A stretch of DNA of 64,000 nt from Prevotella sp. KH2C16 (GCF_900113305.1 NZ_FOOW01000001.1:310001-374000), one strand, 5' to 3'; positions 43,322-52,961 are shown, counted from the stretch's first letter. The notes: generated from the sequence alone by a model not told the origin. Numbers and translations are program-made.

Positions 43322-46315
43322 ATGCAAAACAAAGGAATTGTTATTACAACAGCCGTCTTGCTGACACTTGCAAGCATTTTTTATCTGTCATTCTCAGTGG
43401 CTACGCGCTATTACGACAGTCAGGCTGCTAAGCTTAAAGACCCGATTGCGCAGAAGGATTACAAGGATTCCGTCAAGTATTTGGGGATTTATTCTTACCA
43501 GAAGTGCTTGGAGACCCAGATTGGTCTTGGCCTTGACTTGAAGGGTGGTATGAATGTCATTCTTGAAATCTCTGTTCCCGATGTGATAGAGACATTGGCA
43601 GAGCATAAGAGCGATGTGGCTTTCAAGAAGGCTATGACGGAAGCTCGCAAGGCTGAGGAGACCAGCCAGAGTGATTTCATCTCCCTGTTTATCAGTGCGT
43701 ATAAGAAGAATGCGCCGGGACACCGCCTGGCCGAAATCTTTGCCACGCAGCGTCTTCAGGGCAAGGTGAGCCCCCAGAGTTCCGACAAGGAGGTTGAAAA
43801 TGTGCTCCGCGAAGAGGTACAGTCGGCTGTTAACAACTCTTACGATGTGGTTCGTACGCGTATTGATAAGTTCGGTGTCGTTCAGCCTAACATCCAGAAA
43901 CTGGAAGGGCAGGAAGGCCGTATCATGGTTGAGATGCCTGGTATCAAGGAGCCGGAGCGCATGCGCAAGCTGTTGCAGGGAAGTGCAAACCTCCAGTTCT
44001 GGGAGACTTACAATTCCGAGGAAATCATCCCATATTTTACTCAGATAGACACGCGCCTTGCCAATGGCGCGGAGACCAAGGATAGTGCTGCCGTAGATAC
44101 AGCCAAGGCGGCAAAGCCTGCCGTACAGGCAAAGGATGCGAAATTCCGGCTGAAGAATCAGGAAAACCAAGCCAAAGCCGCGGCTAAAAGCACAAGCGCA
44201 GAGCTTGAGGCTGCCAAGAAGCAGCATCCGCTGCTCGCCATCCTGCAGCCCTCTGGCAACGGCTCCCTGAGCCTTGTCGGTTTTGCCAATGTGCGTGATA
44301 CCGCCGCTATTAATGCGATTATCTATTCCGAGCTTGCCCGGCAGATTCTGCCATCAGATGTCAAGTTGCTCTGGAGTGCCAAGCCGACGGACTTAATCAA
44401 GGATAATAAAAATGTATATGAGCTCCATGCCCTTAAGGTAACCTCTTCTACGGGTCGTCCTCCCTTGGAGGGTGATGTCGTTACCGACGCTTCGGACGAG
44501 TTCAATCAGTTGTCTGGTTCCCCGGAAGTTTCCATGACGATGAATTCCGAGGGCGCGCGCCGTTGGGCTGCTCTCACAAAGGCTAATGTAGGAAAGGCGA
44601 TTGCCATCGTGCTTGATGATGCTGTCTATTCCGCTCCCCGTGTAAACGGCGAGATTGACGGCGGTCGCTCTTCTATCTCTGGCAACTTTACGATTGAGGA
44701 TACCAAAGACCTGGCCAACACGCTGAAGTCTGGCCGTATGCCGGCTCCTGCCCGCATCGTTCAGGAAGAAGTAGTCGGCCCGACATTAGGTGCACAGTCT
44801 ATTCAGCAGGGTATCAACTCGTTTATCATCGCGTTCGTGCTGTTGATTATCTACATGCTCGTAATGTATAACATCATCCCGGGCTCCATTGCCGTGGGTG
44901 CCTTGCTCATCAATGTATTCTTCACGCTGGGTATTCTCACCTCGTTCCAGGCCGCCCTCACCATGTCGGGTATTGCTGGTATGGTGCTGTCATTGGGTAC
45001 GGCTGTGGATGCCAATGTGTTGATCTATGAGCGTATCAAGGAGGAACTCAGGGCTGGCAAGGGTATGAAGCAGGCCGTTCAGGCTGGTTATAGCAATGCG
45101 TTTTCCGCCATCTTTGACTCTAATGTTACCTCGGCTCTGACGGGTGTCATCCTGCTGCTATTCGGAACCGGGCCAATTCAAGGCTTCGCCACGACATGGC
45201 TGATAGGTATTGCCTGCTCGTTCTTCTCTGCTGTATTCCTCACTCGTCTCGTTTACGAACATAAACTGAATAAGGACAAGTGGCTCAACCTGAAGTTCTA
45301 TACTCCGCTCTCCAAGAATATGATGCAGGACAAGGACTTCAAGTTCATGTCGATGTACAAGGTTACCTTCACGGTGGCAGCCGTAGCTCTCGTGATTTTC
45401 TTGGGTAGTTTCTTCGTACGAGGCCTTGATCAGAGTATTGACTTTACTGGCGGTCGCAACTATGTAGTGCAGTTTGAACGATCCACTACGCCGGAGCAGG
45501 TGCGTGAGGTACTCAATGATGCTTTCCCTGGCTGCACGAATAGTGCCCTTTCATTGGGAACAGACAACAAGACCATTCGTATTTCCACTAATTATAAGAT
45601 AGAGAGCAACAGCCCGACGGTGGACGACGAGGCAGAGTCCATGCTCTATACGACCTTGAAAAAGCACGGCATGGTGAGCCAGAAGAGTGTGGAGGACTTC
45701 AAGAACCCGGATATCCGTCTGGGAGGATCCATCATCAGCTCTTCCAAGGTGGGGCCTTCTGTGGCCAAGGATGTTACCTACGGGGCCATTATCAGCGTCG
45801 TCATCGCCTTGGTTGCCATCTTCCTCTATATCCTGCTGCGTTTCCGCAACATTGCGTTCTCAGTAGGTTCTACGCTCGCTTTGACCTTTGATGCCATCAC
45901 CGTCATCGGCTTCTTCTCGCTCTTGCAGGGGTGGCTGCCGTTCTCGCTGGAGGTAGACCAGACATTCATCGGTGCCGTGCTCACGGTCATCGGCTATTCC
46001 ATCAACGACAAGGTGGTGGTATTCGACCGTATCCGTGAGAACCTGAAGCTACATCCAAGGGAGGATATTCAGATATTGTTCAATAACTCTATCAACCAGA
46101 CTTTGGCTCGTACGATCAATACATCGTTCTCCACCTTGATCGTGTTGCTCTGCATCCTCTTCCTCGGCGGAAAGAGTATCCAGCCGTTTGCGTTCGCCAT
46201 GACGCTGGGCGTAGTATTCGGTACCATCAGCTCCATCTTCATCGCGTCTCCGATCGCCTATCTCGTGCTGGGTCGCAAGATACGCAACCGCGCCGGTGAA
46301 GTTACCGAGCGTTAA
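43322..46315 (+). CDS. secDF: Fused protein translocase subunits SecD-SecF
   Basis: A 997-residue RND-type fusion that uses the proton gradient to pull preproteins out of SecYEG. The SecD half has the GLDLKGGMNVILEI motif near residue 67, a long periplasmic domain (~80-490), and helices with GIAGMVLSLGTAVDANVLIYERI near residue 565. The SecF half begins about residue 670, with IDFTGGRNYVVQF near 705 and the conserved VIGYSINDKVVVFDRIREN near 895. Residues ~260-300 form a low-complexity Ala/Lys insertion (AKPAVQAKDAKFRLKNQENQ...). Such fusions are the normal arrangement in Bacteroidetes. A clear terminator follows. Confidence 0.96.
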   Translation: MQNKGIVITTAVLLTLASIFYLSFSVATRYYDSQAAKLKDPIAQKDYKDSVKYLGIYSYQKCLETQIGLGLDLKGGMNVILEISVPDVIETLAEHKSDVAFKKAMTEARKAEETSQSDFISLFISAYKKNAPGHRLAEIFATQRLQGKVSPQSSDKEVENVLREEVQSAVNNSYDVVRTRIDKFGVVQPNIQKLEGQEGRIMVEMPGIKEPERMRKLLQGSANLQFWETYNSEEIIPYFTQIDTRLANGAETKDSAAVDTAKAAKPAVQAKDAKFRLKNQENQAKAAAKSTSAELEAAKKQHPLLAILQPSGNGSLSLVGFANVRDTAAINAIIYSELARQILPSDVKLLWSAKPTDLIKDNKNVYELHALKVTSSTGRPPLEGDVVTDASDEFNQLSGSPEVSMTMNSEGARRWAALTKANVGKAIAIVLDDAVYSAPRVNGEIDGGRSSISGNFTIEDTKDLANTLKSGRMPAPARIVQEEVVGPTLGAQSIQQGINSFIIAFVLLIIYMLVMYNIIPGSIAVGALLINVFFTLGILTSFQAALTMSGIAGMVLSLGTAVDANVLIYERIKEELRAGKGMKQAVQAGYSNAFSAIFDSNVTSALTGVILLLFGTGPIQGFATTWLIGIACSFFSAVFLTRLVYEHKLNKDKWLNLKFYTPLSKNMMQDKDFKFMSMYKVTFTVAAVALVIFLGSFFVRGLDQSIDFTGGRNYVVQFERSTTPEQVREVLNDAFPGCTNSALSLGTDNKTIRISTNYKIESNSPTVDDEAESMLYTTLKKHGMVSQKSVEDFKNPDIRLGGSIISSSKVGPSVAKDVTYGAIISVVIALVAIFLYILLRFRNIAFSVGSTLALTFDAITVIGFFSLLQGWLPFSLEVDQTFIGAVLTVIGYSINDKVVVFDRIRENLKLHPREDIQILFNNSINQTLARTINTSFSTLIVLLCILFLGGKSIQPFAFAMTLGVVFGTISSIFIASPIAYLVLGRKIRNRAGEVTER

Positions 46316-46357
46316 GCCGGGAAGAAGTTCCCCGTCGGGAAAAAGAATACTAAATCA

Positions 46358-46386
46358 GGCTCCGCACATCAGTGCGGGGCCTTTTT
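46358..46386 (+). terminator. Terminator of secDF
   Basis: GGCTCCGCAC pairs with GTGCGGGGCC (one G-U) around ATCA, followed by TTTTTG. Confidence 0.8.
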
Positions 46387-46404
46387 GTTGCGGCTCATCG
46401 GAAT

Positions 46405-46467
46405 GTTACAAGCCGTGTGTAATGTGATTACAAGCCGTGTGTAATGCGATTACAAGCCGCGTGTAAC
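46405..46467. repeat. Triple 22-bp-phased palindrome, family B, copy 2
   Basis: Three units TTACAAGCCGYGTGTAA lie at 46406-46422, 46428-46444 and 46450-46466, centres at 46414, 46436 and 46458. All three face the same way. It lies between the convergent ends of secDF and the ADP-ribosylglycohydrolase gene. GCGGCT upstream and AGCCGC (46477-46482) downstream form an inverted flank. Confidence 0.92.
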
Positions 46468-46529
46468 AATGTCCGCAGCCGCTTCCGAGTCTCCCCGAAA
46501 TGGAAGGTGGGGGCTCGTAGAACCGTGCG

Positions 46530-47327
46530 CTATACATGAGAAATTTCCCGCTGGATGGAGGAATAGAACTGCTCTATCACATCCAGCATGTCGCTGGGCA
46601 GATAGTCGTAGGCCTTTTCGATGAACTCCTCAGGAATTTCGTAGAAGGCTTCGGCCATGCTTCCGCAGATAGCAGCCTTCGTGTCGGTGTCCCCCTGGGC
46701 AAGAACGGCGATGCGAATGGCATCCTCAAAGCTTTGGCTTTCCAGGAAGCAGCGTAAGGCATAGGGAACGGTCTCCTGGCAGGTAGCGTCGAAATGGCCT
46801 TCGTCTCCTATCTTGTAGATGTCCTTGAGGGGCGGGAGCGTATAGCCGAAGTTATGCCTTACGGCACTTTCTATTTCCTCCTTGGTCATGCGCACGGTGC
46901 GAAGCCAGTAGATGACGGTGGCCACGCACTGCGCTCCCTTTACTCCTTCACGGTGGGCATGGCTTACCATAGCGGAGCGTTCGGCCTCTCTCAGCACTTC
47001 GTGATAGTCGTCGAAGAGCCATCCTATGGGACTTACACGCATGGCCGAGCCATTTCCATAAGAGCTGGTGGGATGCGAGTGGTCGCTGTTCAGCCAATGG
47101 TGGAACATGTTTCCGTAGCCTCCCATGGGGTCTGGATAGCGATGGCACCAGTCAAGCAGGGAGTCCTTGTAGGGACGGCTGTTCAGCACGGCATCGGCAA
47201 TGGCGATGGTACAGATGGTGTCGTCGGTGTAGCTGCATTCGGGAGTAAACAACTCAAATCCCTCAACAGGTTTCTCGTCGAATTCGAAACGCGAACCTAC
47301 GATGTCTCCTATGATGGCTCCCAGCAT
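46530..47327 (-). CDS. ADP-ribosylglycohydrolase family protein
   Basis: A 265-residue DraG/ARH-type hydrolase that removes ADP-ribose from proteins or small molecules with two Mg2+ ions. The N-terminal GAIIGDIVGSRFEF and SYTDDTICTIAIADAV (TDDT metal motif near residue 35) are conserved. The C-terminal AQGDTDTKAAICGSMAEAFYEIP holds the second metal Asp pair (DTDTKAA). A partner ADP-ribosyltransferase is not found nearby. It lies downstream of tRNA-Arg on the same strand and could be transcribed with it. Confidence 0.92.
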   Translation of the reverse strand: MLGAIIGDIVGSRFEFDEKPVEGFELFTPECSYTDDTICTIAIADAVLNSRPYKDSLLDWCHRYPDPMGGYGNMFHHWLNSDHSHPTSSYGNGSAMRVSPIGWLFDDYHEVLREAERSAMVSHAHREGVKGAQCVATVIYWLRTVRMTKEEIESAVRHNFGYTLPPLKDIYKIGDEGHFDATCQETVPYALRCFLESQSFEDAIRIAVLAQGDTDTKAAICGSMAEAFYEIPEEFIEKAYDYLPSDMLDVIEQFYSSIQREISHV

Positions 47328-47362
47328 GATCGTAAAGGTTTATAAGTTAGAACAAAAAATGG

Positions 47363-47434
47363 TGATCCCACCGAGAATCGAACTCGGATCAAAGGTTTAG
47401 GAAACCTCCGTTCTATCCATTTAACTATGGGACC
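47363..47434 (-). tRNA. tRNA-Arg (anticodon CCU)
   Basis: On the minus strand the acceptor stem GGTCCCA pairs with TGGGATC (one G-T), discriminator A. The anticodon stem-loop GAGGT-TTCCTAA-ACCTT gives anticodon CCT. The T-arm reads GAGTTCGATTCTC. CCA is not encoded in full. Confidence 0.93.
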
Positions 47435-47444
47435 TAACCAATTG

Positions 47445-47476
47445 CAAAGGTAATACTTTAACATTAAACTTCCAAA
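47445..47476 (-). promoter_or_regulatory. Promoter of tRNA-Arg
   Basis: On the minus strand TTTG (47476-47473) and TACCTTTG (47452-47445) are 20 bp apart, the same -7 sequence as for tRNA-Gln. Confidence 0.75.
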
Positions 47477-47539
47477 AAACTATCAGTTTTTTTCTTTCCG
47501 CGTTAAACTCTTGGGCTCCGGAAGCGTCTAATTCTTGTT

Positions 47540-50038
47540 ATGAATCGGTTTATAATATGTTTTTCGCTGTTGCTGGGAGTGCTCTCGGCCGCAGCAGAAG
47601 GTGTTGTCAAAGGTAAGGTGTTGGACAAGAACACCAACAGTCCGCTTGAGTTTGTCAATATCCAGGTGTTCTCCGCCTCTGACACTACGAAGCTGTCGGG
47701 CGGCGCAATCACGGATACCAATGGCTTTTTCCAAGTCTCAAAGCTTGCCGACGGCCCGTATATCGCCAAGGTGTCGTATGTAGGTTATAAAGAGGTAGTT
47801 CGCCATTTCACTATTTCCAGCCAGCATCAGGTGGCGAATTATCCGGTCATCTATATCCGCGAAGATGCGAAGATGCTGAAGGAAGTGCAGGTTACCGGGC
47901 AGCGGTCGGCCATGAAGCTTGAGGTAGACCGCAAGTCGTATGATGTCAGCCAGTTGGTGTCGAATGCCGGACAGGCAGCGTCGGATGTGCTGGAGAACAT
48001 TCCCGCGGTGGAGGTGGACAACGACGGGAACATCTCGCTGCGTGGTAATTCAAGCGTAGAAGTTTGGATTAATGGTAAGTCGAGCGGTCTCACAAGCGAC
48101 AACCGCGCCTCCATTCTGGAGCAACTACCCGCCGAAAGCATCGAGCGCATCGAGGTTATCGACAATCCTTCAGCCAAGTTCAGCGCTGAAGGGTCGGCCG
48201 GAATCATCAATATTGTATTGAAGAAGAACCGCACGGCGGGCTATTATGGATCCGTCCAGGCAGGTGCTGATACACGGAAAGGCGCAAACACAAGCTTCAA
48301 CATCAACTATACCAGCTCCAAGTGGGACGGCTATGCCAACATCGGGTTCCGCCATCGCAGCAACGAGGGCTACAGCGACAGCGAGCAGCAGTATCCCGGT
48401 TCAGGTCAGTACCAGAACTATCATGGGATAACCCGCAATCAGGGCAACAATCTCTTTACCCGTGCGGGCCTCACATGGCACATGACCCAGAAAGACGATA
48501 TCGGCCTTAGTGGCATGTTCATGAAAGGTCTGCATAGGAGTTGGGGCGAGACTCCTTATCATTACGGCCTTCTGGATACGGGCGAAGAGACGCGTATGAT
48601 GTTCCGGAAAACCATTGGCCGGGGCGACATGAACATGCTCCACGGCGAGTTCAGCTATCGCCACAACTTCACCGACAAGCATTTCCTCGACATTACGGCG
48701 AGCTACAACCGCTGGAAAGCCGACAACGATAACTGGTACCAGGACTCCACGGTGTATTACGGAACCGCCGCCCAGCCCACGGAGTATGGCTATCAGTACC
48801 GCCCGATGTTCATGAACAACCGCGGATGGGAGTTCAAGATCGACTATGAGAACCCCATCACCGACAAGTTCAAGATTCAGGCGGGATATCAGGGAAACCT
48901 CAACCACGAGAATACTCCTCAGGAAAGTTGGATAGACCGCTCGTCGTGGGCAGGGACGAATGTCGTGGAGGACCAGGCCTTCTACAACCGCTTCCTCTAC
49001 GACATGGATATCCACGCACTCTATTTCACGGCTCAGTATCAGCTCGGCAAGCTCGGCATCATGGGCGGTCTGCGGGGAGAATACTGGAGGGTGGACACCG
49101 AGAGCTATACCTGGGAGCAGGAACATGACGCCACCAAGCGTGATGAGCCTTTCAAAAAAGACTATTTCGAGCTCTTCCCGAGCATCTTCATGAGCTATCA
49201 GCTCACGCCCAACGACCAGTTCCAGTTGAACTATGCCCGCCGGCTCCGTCGTCCGTGGGGCGGCCAGCTGAACTCCTTCCGCGATACGCGCGATGCCACG
49301 ACCGTGTCGTTCGGTAATCCGGAGCTGATCCCGGAGTTCTCCAACTCGTTCTCGCTGAACTACCTGCGCACCTGGAGTCAGTCCTCGCTGCTCGTCAGTG
49401 CCTACTATCGGCCCACGACGGATGTCATGCAGCGCATCAACTGGCGCGGCTCCGCCGACGGCTTGATGTATTCCACGAGCGTGAATGTGGCGCGTTCTAC
49501 CAGTTCGGGTCTTGAGGCTACGATGAAGAACAACCTCTTCCGGAGACTCGAGCTGACCACCAACCTGAATGCCTACTATTACAAGCTGAACGGCTTCAGC
49601 TATGACATCGACGGCCAGACCATCACGGGTGAGGGTCGCCACAGCTTCACCTGGGATGCCCGCATGACGGCGAGTCTCATCCTCCCTTACGACATTTCCG
49701 TCCAGATGAGCGGGCGCTACCGCTCCCGGCAGGTCATCTCCCAGGGCTATCGCAGGGCCGGATACAATGTAGACTTCGGGCTCCGGAAAAACTTCTTCAA
49801 CAAGAAACTCACCCTCTCCGTCAACTGCCGCGACCTCTTCAACTCGCGGAAATGGGAGAACTATACCTCTTCCGACACCTTCTGGCGCCACCAGATCAAT
49901 AAGCGAGGGAGCCGGAAATTCAACTTCACGCTGACCTGGAACTTCGGTAACAACAACAAGAAAAAGCGTCCGGAGCGGGAAGGAGGCGAGGACGAGCTCG
50001 ACCCGCAGGAGCGCTACGAGGGCGGCGGCGAGATGTAA
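47540..50038 (+). CDS. TonB-dependent-receptor-like outer-membrane barrel (PF14905 type)
   Basis: An 832-residue outer-membrane protein. The signal peptide MNRFIICFSLLLGVLSAAAE precedes a CarboxypepD_reg-like domain (~22-105, VVKGKVLDKNTNSPLEFVN..VSYVGYKEVVRHF). A plug (~115-235) contains VSNAGQAASDVLENIPAVEVDNDGNISLRGNSSVEVWINGK and IERIEVIDNPSAKFSAEG. The barrel of the outer-membrane beta-barrel 3 family (PF14905) fills the rest, ending FNFTLTWNFG. The tail is charged (KKKRPEREGGEDELDPQERYEGG). It lacks a TonB box and a SusD partner. It may transport a ligand or be a signalling barrel. GH92 follows 83 bp downstream but has its own -7 element. Confidence 0.85.
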   Translation: MNRFIICFSLLLGVLSAAAEGVVKGKVLDKNTNSPLEFVNIQVFSASDTTKLSGGAITDTNGFFQVSKLADGPYIAKVSYVGYKEVVRHFTISSQHQVANYPVIYIREDAKMLKEVQVTGQRSAMKLEVDRKSYDVSQLVSNAGQAASDVLENIPAVEVDNDGNISLRGNSSVEVWINGKSSGLTSDNRASILEQLPAESIERIEVIDNPSAKFSAEGSAGIINIVLKKNRTAGYYGSVQAGADTRKGANTSFNINYTSSKWDGYANIGFRHRSNEGYSDSEQQYPGSGQYQNYHGITRNQGNNLFTRAGLTWHMTQKDDIGLSGMFMKGLHRSWGETPYHYGLLDTGEETRMMFRKTIGRGDMNMLHGEFSYRHNFTDKHFLDITASYNRWKADNDNWYQDSTVYYGTAAQPTEYGYQYRPMFMNNRGWEFKIDYENPITDKFKIQAGYQGNLNHENTPQESWIDRSSWAGTNVVEDQAFYNRFLYDMDIHALYFTAQYQLGKLGIMGGLRGEYWRVDTESYTWEQEHDATKRDEPFKKDYFELFPSIFMSYQLTPNDQFQLNYARRLRRPWGGQLNSFRDTRDATTVSFGNPELIPEFSNSFSLNYLRTWSQSSLLVSAYYRPTTDVMQRINWRGSADGLMYSTSVNVARSTSSGLEATMKNNLFRRLELTTNLNAYYYKLNGFSYDIDGQTITGEGRHSFTWDARMTASLILPYDISVQMSGRYRSRQVISQGYRRAGYNVDFGLRKNFFNKKLTLSVNCRDLFNSRKWENYTSSDTFWRHQINKRGSRKFNFTLTWNFGNNNKKKRPEREGGEDELDPQERYEGGGEM

Positions 50039-50086
50039 GGGCGTAATTTTTCCGGCATCTTCCTCCTCTCTTGTCTGGTTTTTTAT

Positions 50087-50094
50087 TATCTTTG
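50087..50094 (+). promoter_or_regulatory. -7 element of the GH92 gene
   Basis: TATCTTTG matches TAnnTTTG, 28 bp before the ATG at 50122. It supports that start over the upstream frame. Confidence 0.5.
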
Positions 50095-50121
50095 TACGGC
50101 AAATGTATAATAGATAATATC

Positions 50122-52350
50122 ATGATGAAAACCAAGACAGGAATCTTCGGACTGCTATTGTTGCTGACCATGTCGGCATCCGCCCAGCAAGAGGGCGTTA
50201 CGCGGTATGTGAATCCGTTTATCGGAACGGGAAAAGTAGATGACAACAGCCTCAAGGGAGGCAACTTCCCGGGAGCCGCGATGCCGTTCGGAATGGTGCA
50301 GCTAAGCCCCGATGAGTTCGTACGGCCTAACGGCGACGAGGCTTCGGGCTACGACTACAGCCGCGACACGATATATGGATTCTCGCACACCCACCTGAGC
50401 GGTACGGGCTGCGTAGACCTGCTCGATGTGCTCGTGCAGCCCTCGGTGAAGCCCGTTGCCACCCTTACGGGGCAGGAAACCTTTCCAGAGACCTTCAGCC
50501 ATGCCCGCGAACAGGCCCGGGTGGGCTACTATGCCGTGCGCTACGACGGCTCTGACATCCTAACCGAGCTTACCGCCACCGTGCGTACGGGCATGACACG
50601 CATTACTTTTCCTGCCGGCAAGCCCCGCAACCTGATATTCGACATGGCGCATGCAGGGCAGAACCGTGGCGGCGACCGTAAGACCATCATCTTCAATTCG
50701 CAGCTCCGCCTGCTCGACTCCACCACGCTCGTAGGCTACCGCAAGTTGAGCGGATGGCAGAAGGAGCGTTCCGTATATTTCTATGCCAAGTTCTCCTGTC
50801 CGGTTACGGATGCCATCTTCAAGTCGGGAAAGGAAGTGTTCCTGAAGGGAGATGTCGCCAACGGACGCAACACCAAGTGTTTTCTCTCGTTCAGCAGCAC
50901 CTCCGAACCGTTGCTCGTGAAAGTGGCCCTCTCCCCCGTGAGTGTCGAGAATGCCCGCCTGAACATGGAGAAGGAGAATCCCTCGTGGAATTTCGACACT
51001 ATTGCAAAGGATGCGGAGACTGCCTGGGAAAAGGAACTCTCCAACATAAGGATAGACGGCACCGACGAGCAGAAGGCCATTTTCTATACAGGCCTGTATC
51101 ATGCCTATATCCAGCCCAATACCATTTCCGATGCTAACGGCGACTATGTGCGCTCCGACTACACCGTGGCGCGACTCCCGGAGGGCGACACCCAGTACAG
51201 CACTTTCTCCCTCTGGGACACCTTCCGGGCGTGCAACCCGCTCTACACGCTGCTCAAGCCCGAGCGTGTGGGCGACTTCGTGAAGAGCATGCTGCGGCAG
51301 TATGAGGTCTATGGCTACCTTCCCATCTGGCAGCTTTGGGGTTCGGAGAACTACTGCATGATAGGCAACCATGCCATTCCGGTGGTCGTAGACGCAGCCT
51401 TGAAGGGGCTTCCCGGAGTCAACCGGGCAAAGGTCTATGAGGCAGTAAGGGGCAGTTCGCTGCGCGATCACCCGCAGTCTCCGTGGTCAATGCTCGAGAA
51501 ATACGGCTATCTGCCGGAGCCTAAGCAGATAGAATCAGTATCCATCACGCTTGAAAACGCCTACGACGATGCCTGCGTGGCACGGCTGGCCAAGGCATTG
51601 GGCAAGACCGAGGACTATGACTACTTCAACCGCCGGGCTCATTTTTATCGCAATCTCTATGACGCCCGGACGGGCTTCTTCCGCGCCAAGGACGAACAAG
51701 ACAACTGGATGGAGCCGTTCAATTCCTATTCCTACAAGCCCGTGGGCATGCATCCCTATGCCGAGGGCAATGCGTGGCAATATCGATTCTTCGTGCTGCA
51801 GGATGTTCCCGACTTGGTAAACCTGATGGGGGGCAAGCGCAAATTCGAGCAGGCGCTCGACGCTCTGTTTACCGACGAGACGCGTGTGGACCTCGACGGC
51901 GGAGGCAATGCCTCCGGCTTCATCGGGCAGTATGCCCACGGCAATGAGCCCAGCCACCATTGCGCCTATCTCTACAACTGGTGCGGGGCCGACCGCAAGG
52001 CGCAGTATTACGCCAACAAGGTGATGACCGAGCAGTATAACGCGCGGCACGACGGCTATTCGGGGAATGAGGATTGCGGCCAGATGTCGGCCTGGTATGT
52101 CTGGTCAAGTATGGGCTTCTATCCCGTAGACCCGGCTTCGGGCATCTACAGCTTCGGCTCTCCGCAGTTCCGCAAGGTGGAGATTACCCTGCCTGGGGGC
52201 AGGACTTTCACCGTGAAGAGCAACCGCAAAGGGAAGGAAGACTGCTATATCAAGGCCGTAAGGCTCAACGGGAAGGCTTATAAGAAGAACTATATCACCC
52301 ATGCCGACATCCTCCGGGGAGGTGAGTTGGAGTTCGTGATGGGGAAGTAA
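50122..52350 (+). CDS. GH92 family glycoside hydrolase (alpha-mannosidase-type), exported
   Basis: About 742 residues from the ATG at 50122. The signal peptide is MMKTKTGIFGLLLLLTMSASAQ. GH92 enzymes are calcium-dependent exo-alpha-mannosidases cutting N-glycan or yeast mannan. The family features are YVNPFIGTG, LKGGNFPGAAMPFGMVQLSPD, GFSHTHLSGTGC, DTFRACNPLYTLL, GNEPSHHCAYLYNW (general-acid Glu) and GNEDCGQMSAWYVWSSMGFYPVDP. The position that is often Asp-Asp in the GQMSAW motif reads Glu-Asp here. The upstream extension to 50071 would overlap the promoter. No susCD pair is adjacent. Confidence 0.93.
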   Translation: MMKTKTGIFGLLLLLTMSASAQQEGVTRYVNPFIGTGKVDDNSLKGGNFPGAAMPFGMVQLSPDEFVRPNGDEASGYDYSRDTIYGFSHTHLSGTGCVDLLDVLVQPSVKPVATLTGQETFPETFSHAREQARVGYYAVRYDGSDILTELTATVRTGMTRITFPAGKPRNLIFDMAHAGQNRGGDRKTIIFNSQLRLLDSTTLVGYRKLSGWQKERSVYFYAKFSCPVTDAIFKSGKEVFLKGDVANGRNTKCFLSFSSTSEPLLVKVALSPVSVENARLNMEKENPSWNFDTIAKDAETAWEKELSNIRIDGTDEQKAIFYTGLYHAYIQPNTISDANGDYVRSDYTVARLPEGDTQYSTFSLWDTFRACNPLYTLLKPERVGDFVKSMLRQYEVYGYLPIWQLWGSENYCMIGNHAIPVVVDAALKGLPGVNRAKVYEAVRGSSLRDHPQSPWSMLEKYGYLPEPKQIESVSITLENAYDDACVARLAKALGKTEDYDYFNRRAHFYRNLYDARTGFFRAKDEQDNWMEPFNSYSYKPVGMHPYAEGNAWQYRFFVLQDVPDLVNLMGGKRKFEQALDALFTDETRVDLDGGGNASGFIGQYAHGNEPSHHCAYLYNWCGADRKAQYYANKVMTEQYNARHDGYSGNEDCGQMSAWYVWSSMGFYPVDPASGIYSFGSPQFRKVEITLPGGRTFTVKSNRKGKEDCYIKAVRLNGKAYKKNYITHADILRGGELEFVMGK

Positions 52351-52386
52351 ATGGAGGATGGAAAAGTAAAAGGCGGTTAGAAGGCT

Positions 52387-52451
52387 GACAATTTCGGCGA
52401 TTTTGTCCGACAAAATCGCCGAAATCATGGGACAAAATCGCCGAGATTGTG
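52387..52451 (-). repeat. Triple 22-bp-phased palindrome, family A, copy 4 (inverted)
   Basis: A 65-bp copy with cores at 52397, 52419 and 52441, starting 36 bp after the GH92 stop. Direct repeats GAAGGCTG (52380-52387 and 52457-52464) bracket the copy. Confidence 0.9.
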
Positions 52452-52546
52452 GAATCGAAGGCTGCAGATATGAGGAGAGTAGGCCGTAAGGTCTACTCTT
52501 CGTCTTTATGGGCGTTGCCCCCTTTTGCGTCGGGACATGCGACGCG

Positions 52547-52746
52547 GGCTGTAACGAATATATCCGTAAGCACCTCCTCATGCGGCTTTGGGTCATAGAG
52601 GCAGGCACGGATCTCTGTCGGTCGCCTGCGAATTTCTCAAGACCCTCGCTCATGATCTTCATTCCGTAGAGAAACATGGCGAGCAAGCCAAACAGGGAAA
52701 AGATATTCAGAAGTGCATTCAAAAGATGATATGAGAAGTGTGGCAA
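52547..52746 (-). pseudogene. Relic of a Na+/phosphate cotransporter (NptA/PhoU-type) N-terminus
   Basis: The minus strand encodes LLNIFSLFGLLAMFLYGMKIMSEGLEKFAGD, the typical start of Na/Pi-cotransporter family proteins, followed by a variant of the R-x-x-L-x-S-M-T segment. A frameshift near 52574 then moves the similarity to another frame (EVLTDIFVTA, compare GVLTGIFVTALIQSSS of the family). Homology ends at about 52547, so at most 65 codons of a ~550-residue protein remain. The break lies 96 bp from the family A repeat copy 4. No full-length copy is in the window. Confidence 0.7.
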
Positions 52747-52929
52747 TAATTATCTCAATTATCCTGCAAGGGTGATTAAATTCAAGAAAAATGCCAAATA
52801 TATTCTTGTTTCTCGCCTCCCTTTTGACTGGAAAATGCTCGCTCCATGACTTAAAACACCTGCATGCGCCTTATATAATAAGGTGAAATGTTAAAAATGA
52901 CGGTTTCCATGCATTTTTTTAGTTGTTTA
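52747..52929. other. AT-rich intergenic stretch without a recognised gene
   Basis: Low G+C sequence upstream of the membrane-protein promoter; nothing else is recognised. Confidence 0.5.
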
Positions 52930-52961
52930 TTTGGTTTATATTATAAACTTATTTATATTTG
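52930..52961 (+). promoter_or_regulatory. Promoter of the membrane protein-HTH group
   Basis: TTTG at 52930-52933 and TATATTTG at 52954-52961 are 20 bp apart; the leader is about 88 nt and AT-rich. Confidence 0.7.

Noticed and set aside
48401..49891. 496-codon minus-strand frame opposite the PF14905 barrel
   Set aside because: Shadow of the barrel gene; Val/Glu-rich translation without motifs.
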